Assembly (NCBI GenBank): GCA_020860805.1
Contig: JAJBTP010000240.1
Span: forward strand, 597 to 7,600
Direction: 5' to 3'
DNA from: Tannerellaceae bacterium
GTDB lineage: Bacteria > Bacteroidota > Bacteroidia > Bacteroidales > Tannerellaceae
Length of the DNA stretch: 7,004 bases
Positions 5,941 to 7,004 of this stretch are shown here, one piece after another (position 1 is the stretch's first letter; every line of letters starts with the position of its first letter). Made by a program: the position numbers and the translations under genes. The notes below the pieces were generated by a model. The model was not told the origin of the DNA. It searched no databases and saw only the letters and a list, made by a program, of their open reading frames with translations.

Positions 5941-6611
5941 TTATTTTGTTTCCATGTGGCTGGCGTCGCAAAAGGGTTTATTCTGGCTTTTGCCACAGCA
6001 GCACACGGTTACCCGGTTTCGTGCCGGATAAACCGCCCCTTTTGCATCTTGTATTTCTATTCCCTCCTTTATCCATAAGGGACCTTTTACGGGAGCCAAC
6101 GGGTCCTGCAATAAACTAATTCCCTGTTCTAATACAGGTTCTATCCGTTCACCTGCTTTTGTTACCATGGTAAGGCGTCCACTGGGACAATACTCACACT
6201 GATGCCTTACAATATCTACCGCATCCGCATTGGTTGCTGTTTCCACCAAATACCAGGTTCCGCTTTTGGTATCACAGAAACGGGCTACTGCACATAATTC
6301 TTCCGCATCCAATAAGTCCATTTGAATTCCCCGGATAAATTTAGCCATTTCATCGTATGTTTTATGCGAAGCTGTTTCCGTTCCGTCAAAGCCCTGTGTA
6401 TGTGAACCATCGCAGTAAGGCTCTCTTTTGGTCTTTCCGCAACGGCACAGATAATATTTTTTTGAGCCGGATATTGTTGTACCTGTTCATAGGTAAGTGC
6501 AAATCCTCTTTGATTCGTAACATACTTTAGTTCGTTCAGACTGACCTCTCCGGTCACTTCATAGGGCCCATCCGGGATTACTTTTATTGTCTTTTTTCTT
6601 CCATAAAACAC
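5941..6611 (-). pseudogene. CDGSH / Fer4_19-like / CDGSH iron-sulfur protein, frameshifted
   Basis: Two overlapping frames together encode one protein. The first, opening at a GTG (6611), covers the N-terminus to QYPAQKN and then leaves the correct frame at the A7 tract 6463-6457. Adding one A gives QKKYYLCRCGKTKREPYCDG and runs without interruption to TAA at 5941-5943. The start is also suspect: ATG 6604 reads MEEKRQ-stop, but one extra A in the A6 tract 6597-6592 gives MEEKKTIKVIPDGPYEVTG. The repaired 221-aa protein has CDGSH motif 1 (C54, C56, C65, H69), a middle part with C105, C111, C137 and CPSG at C140 that resembles Fer4_19, and CDGSH motif 2 (C202, C204, C213, H217, with CDAS in place of CDGS). 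Each CDGSH motif would bind a [2Fe-2S] cluster. It follows the GNAT gene by 21 bp. From ATG 6348 only a 135-aa piece lacking motif 1 could be made. Confidence 0.85.
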
Positions 6612-6632
6612 ATTCTTTAGAGGGGAGCCTCT

Positions 6633-6917
6633 TTATTTATAAGCTACATCCCTTACTTCCGGATTCTGCTTAAAATAACTTTTCACAAAAGGACACATAG
6701 GGATAATTTTTTTATGATTTTCACGGGCATACTCTACTGCATATTTAATAAGGGCAGTTCCATAGCCTTTTCCATTGTAATCATAATCCACTTCGGTATG
6801 GTCTATGATAAAACATTCTTCATCCATGCACTGATAGGTCATTATTCCTATAATTTTCCCTTCTTCTGTTAGCGAAAATACGCCTCTTGACTTCTTGCTG
6901 GTGTGTGTAATGTCCAT
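6633..6917 (-). CDS. Small GNAT-fold acetyltransferase, YjdJ/NATD1-like
   Basis: The protein has 94 aa and is intact, the usual size for this compact N-acetyltransferase group (COG2388-type). Motifs in order are GKIIGIMTYQ, IIDHTEVD, the acetyl-CoA loop NGKGYGTAL, AVEYAREN, KKIIPMCPFVKSYF with the conserved CPF, and a short acidic/aromatic end. The frame is open to a TTG at 6926, but the ATG at 6917 gives the family-length protein and is preferred. The substrate is unknown in this family. The iron-sulfur gene begins 21 bp downstream, so they form an operon. E. coli pairs yjdI (Fer4_19) with yjdJ (this acetyltransferase), which supports a functional link. An A7 tract (6713-6707) keeps frame here. 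No -7 box was found upstream within 6918-7004. Confidence 0.88.
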   Translation of the reverse strand: MDITHTSKKSRGVFSLTEEGKIIGIMTYQCMDEECFIIDHTEVDYDYNGKGYGTALIKYAVEYARENHKKIIPMCPFVKSYFKQNPEVRDVAYK

Positions 6918-7004
6918 TGTGTTCAATATTAAAATTCCAATTATGTTAGCTCCATTGAGGTGATTATTTAACAGTAAAAAGCGAATGAAAGTTCCGTTGT
7001 AAGA

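Overview
The window looks like a chromosomal segment from a Bacteroidales bacterium (Bacteroides/Parabacteroides/Dysgonomonas-like). The evidence is three clean Bacteroidetes-type -7 boxes (TAnnTTTG), A/T-rich leaders without strong Shine-Dalgarno sites, a tkt-rpiB pair of Bacteroides type, and moderate GC. The organism call is inference; no marker gene such as rRNA is present.

Positions 1-2876 (+ strand) carry the end of a Nudix-family (NrtR/AraR-like) sugar regulator, then transketolase (tkt), a strong hairpin terminator, and ribose-5-phosphate isomerase B (rpiB). Together these form a non-oxidative pentose phosphate module. The regulator fragment suggests control by a pentose such as arabinose or xylose, as in Bacteroides ara loci.

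Positions 2877-3123 are the convergent gap between rpiB and the next gene. It holds an array of about eight 22-bp units (core GTTACGYAYACC), three in inverted and five in direct orientation. They meet head to head to form a 27-bp-stem hairpin, and every unit start is spaced exactly 22 bp from the next.

Positions 3124-4983 hold a minus-strand operon encoding two apparently exported proteins. One is a small cupin, broken by an in-frame TAG and by two one-base losses in A-tracts that disconnect its signal peptide. The other is an intact fusion of two carboxymuconolactone-decarboxylase (CMD) domains with an antibiotic-biosynthesis-monooxygenase (ABM) domain. The operon is divergent from an AraC-family regulator (4984 onward); the shared intergenic region has promoters facing both ways and a palindrome that could be the operator. 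The regulator is itself frameshifted at an A7 tract and loses its last 13 conserved residues.

Positions 5941-6917 (- strand) carry a small GNAT acetyltransferase (YjdJ/NATD1-like) followed 21 bp later by an iron-sulfur protein with the order CDGSH, Fer4_19-like, CDGSH. That gene is broken at an internal A7 tract and probably at an A6 tract after its start codon.

The most striking signals are (1) the 22-bp phased, mirrored repeat array and (2) five separate reading-frame breaks in three neighbouring genes, each repaired by adding one A to an A6 or A7 tract on the coding strand. At least six comparable tracts in the window, across tkt, rpiB, the CMD gene, araC and the GNAT gene, keep frame. 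The breaks may be homopolymer sequencing errors, real gene decay, or slippage/phase-variation sites; the sequence alone cannot decide.
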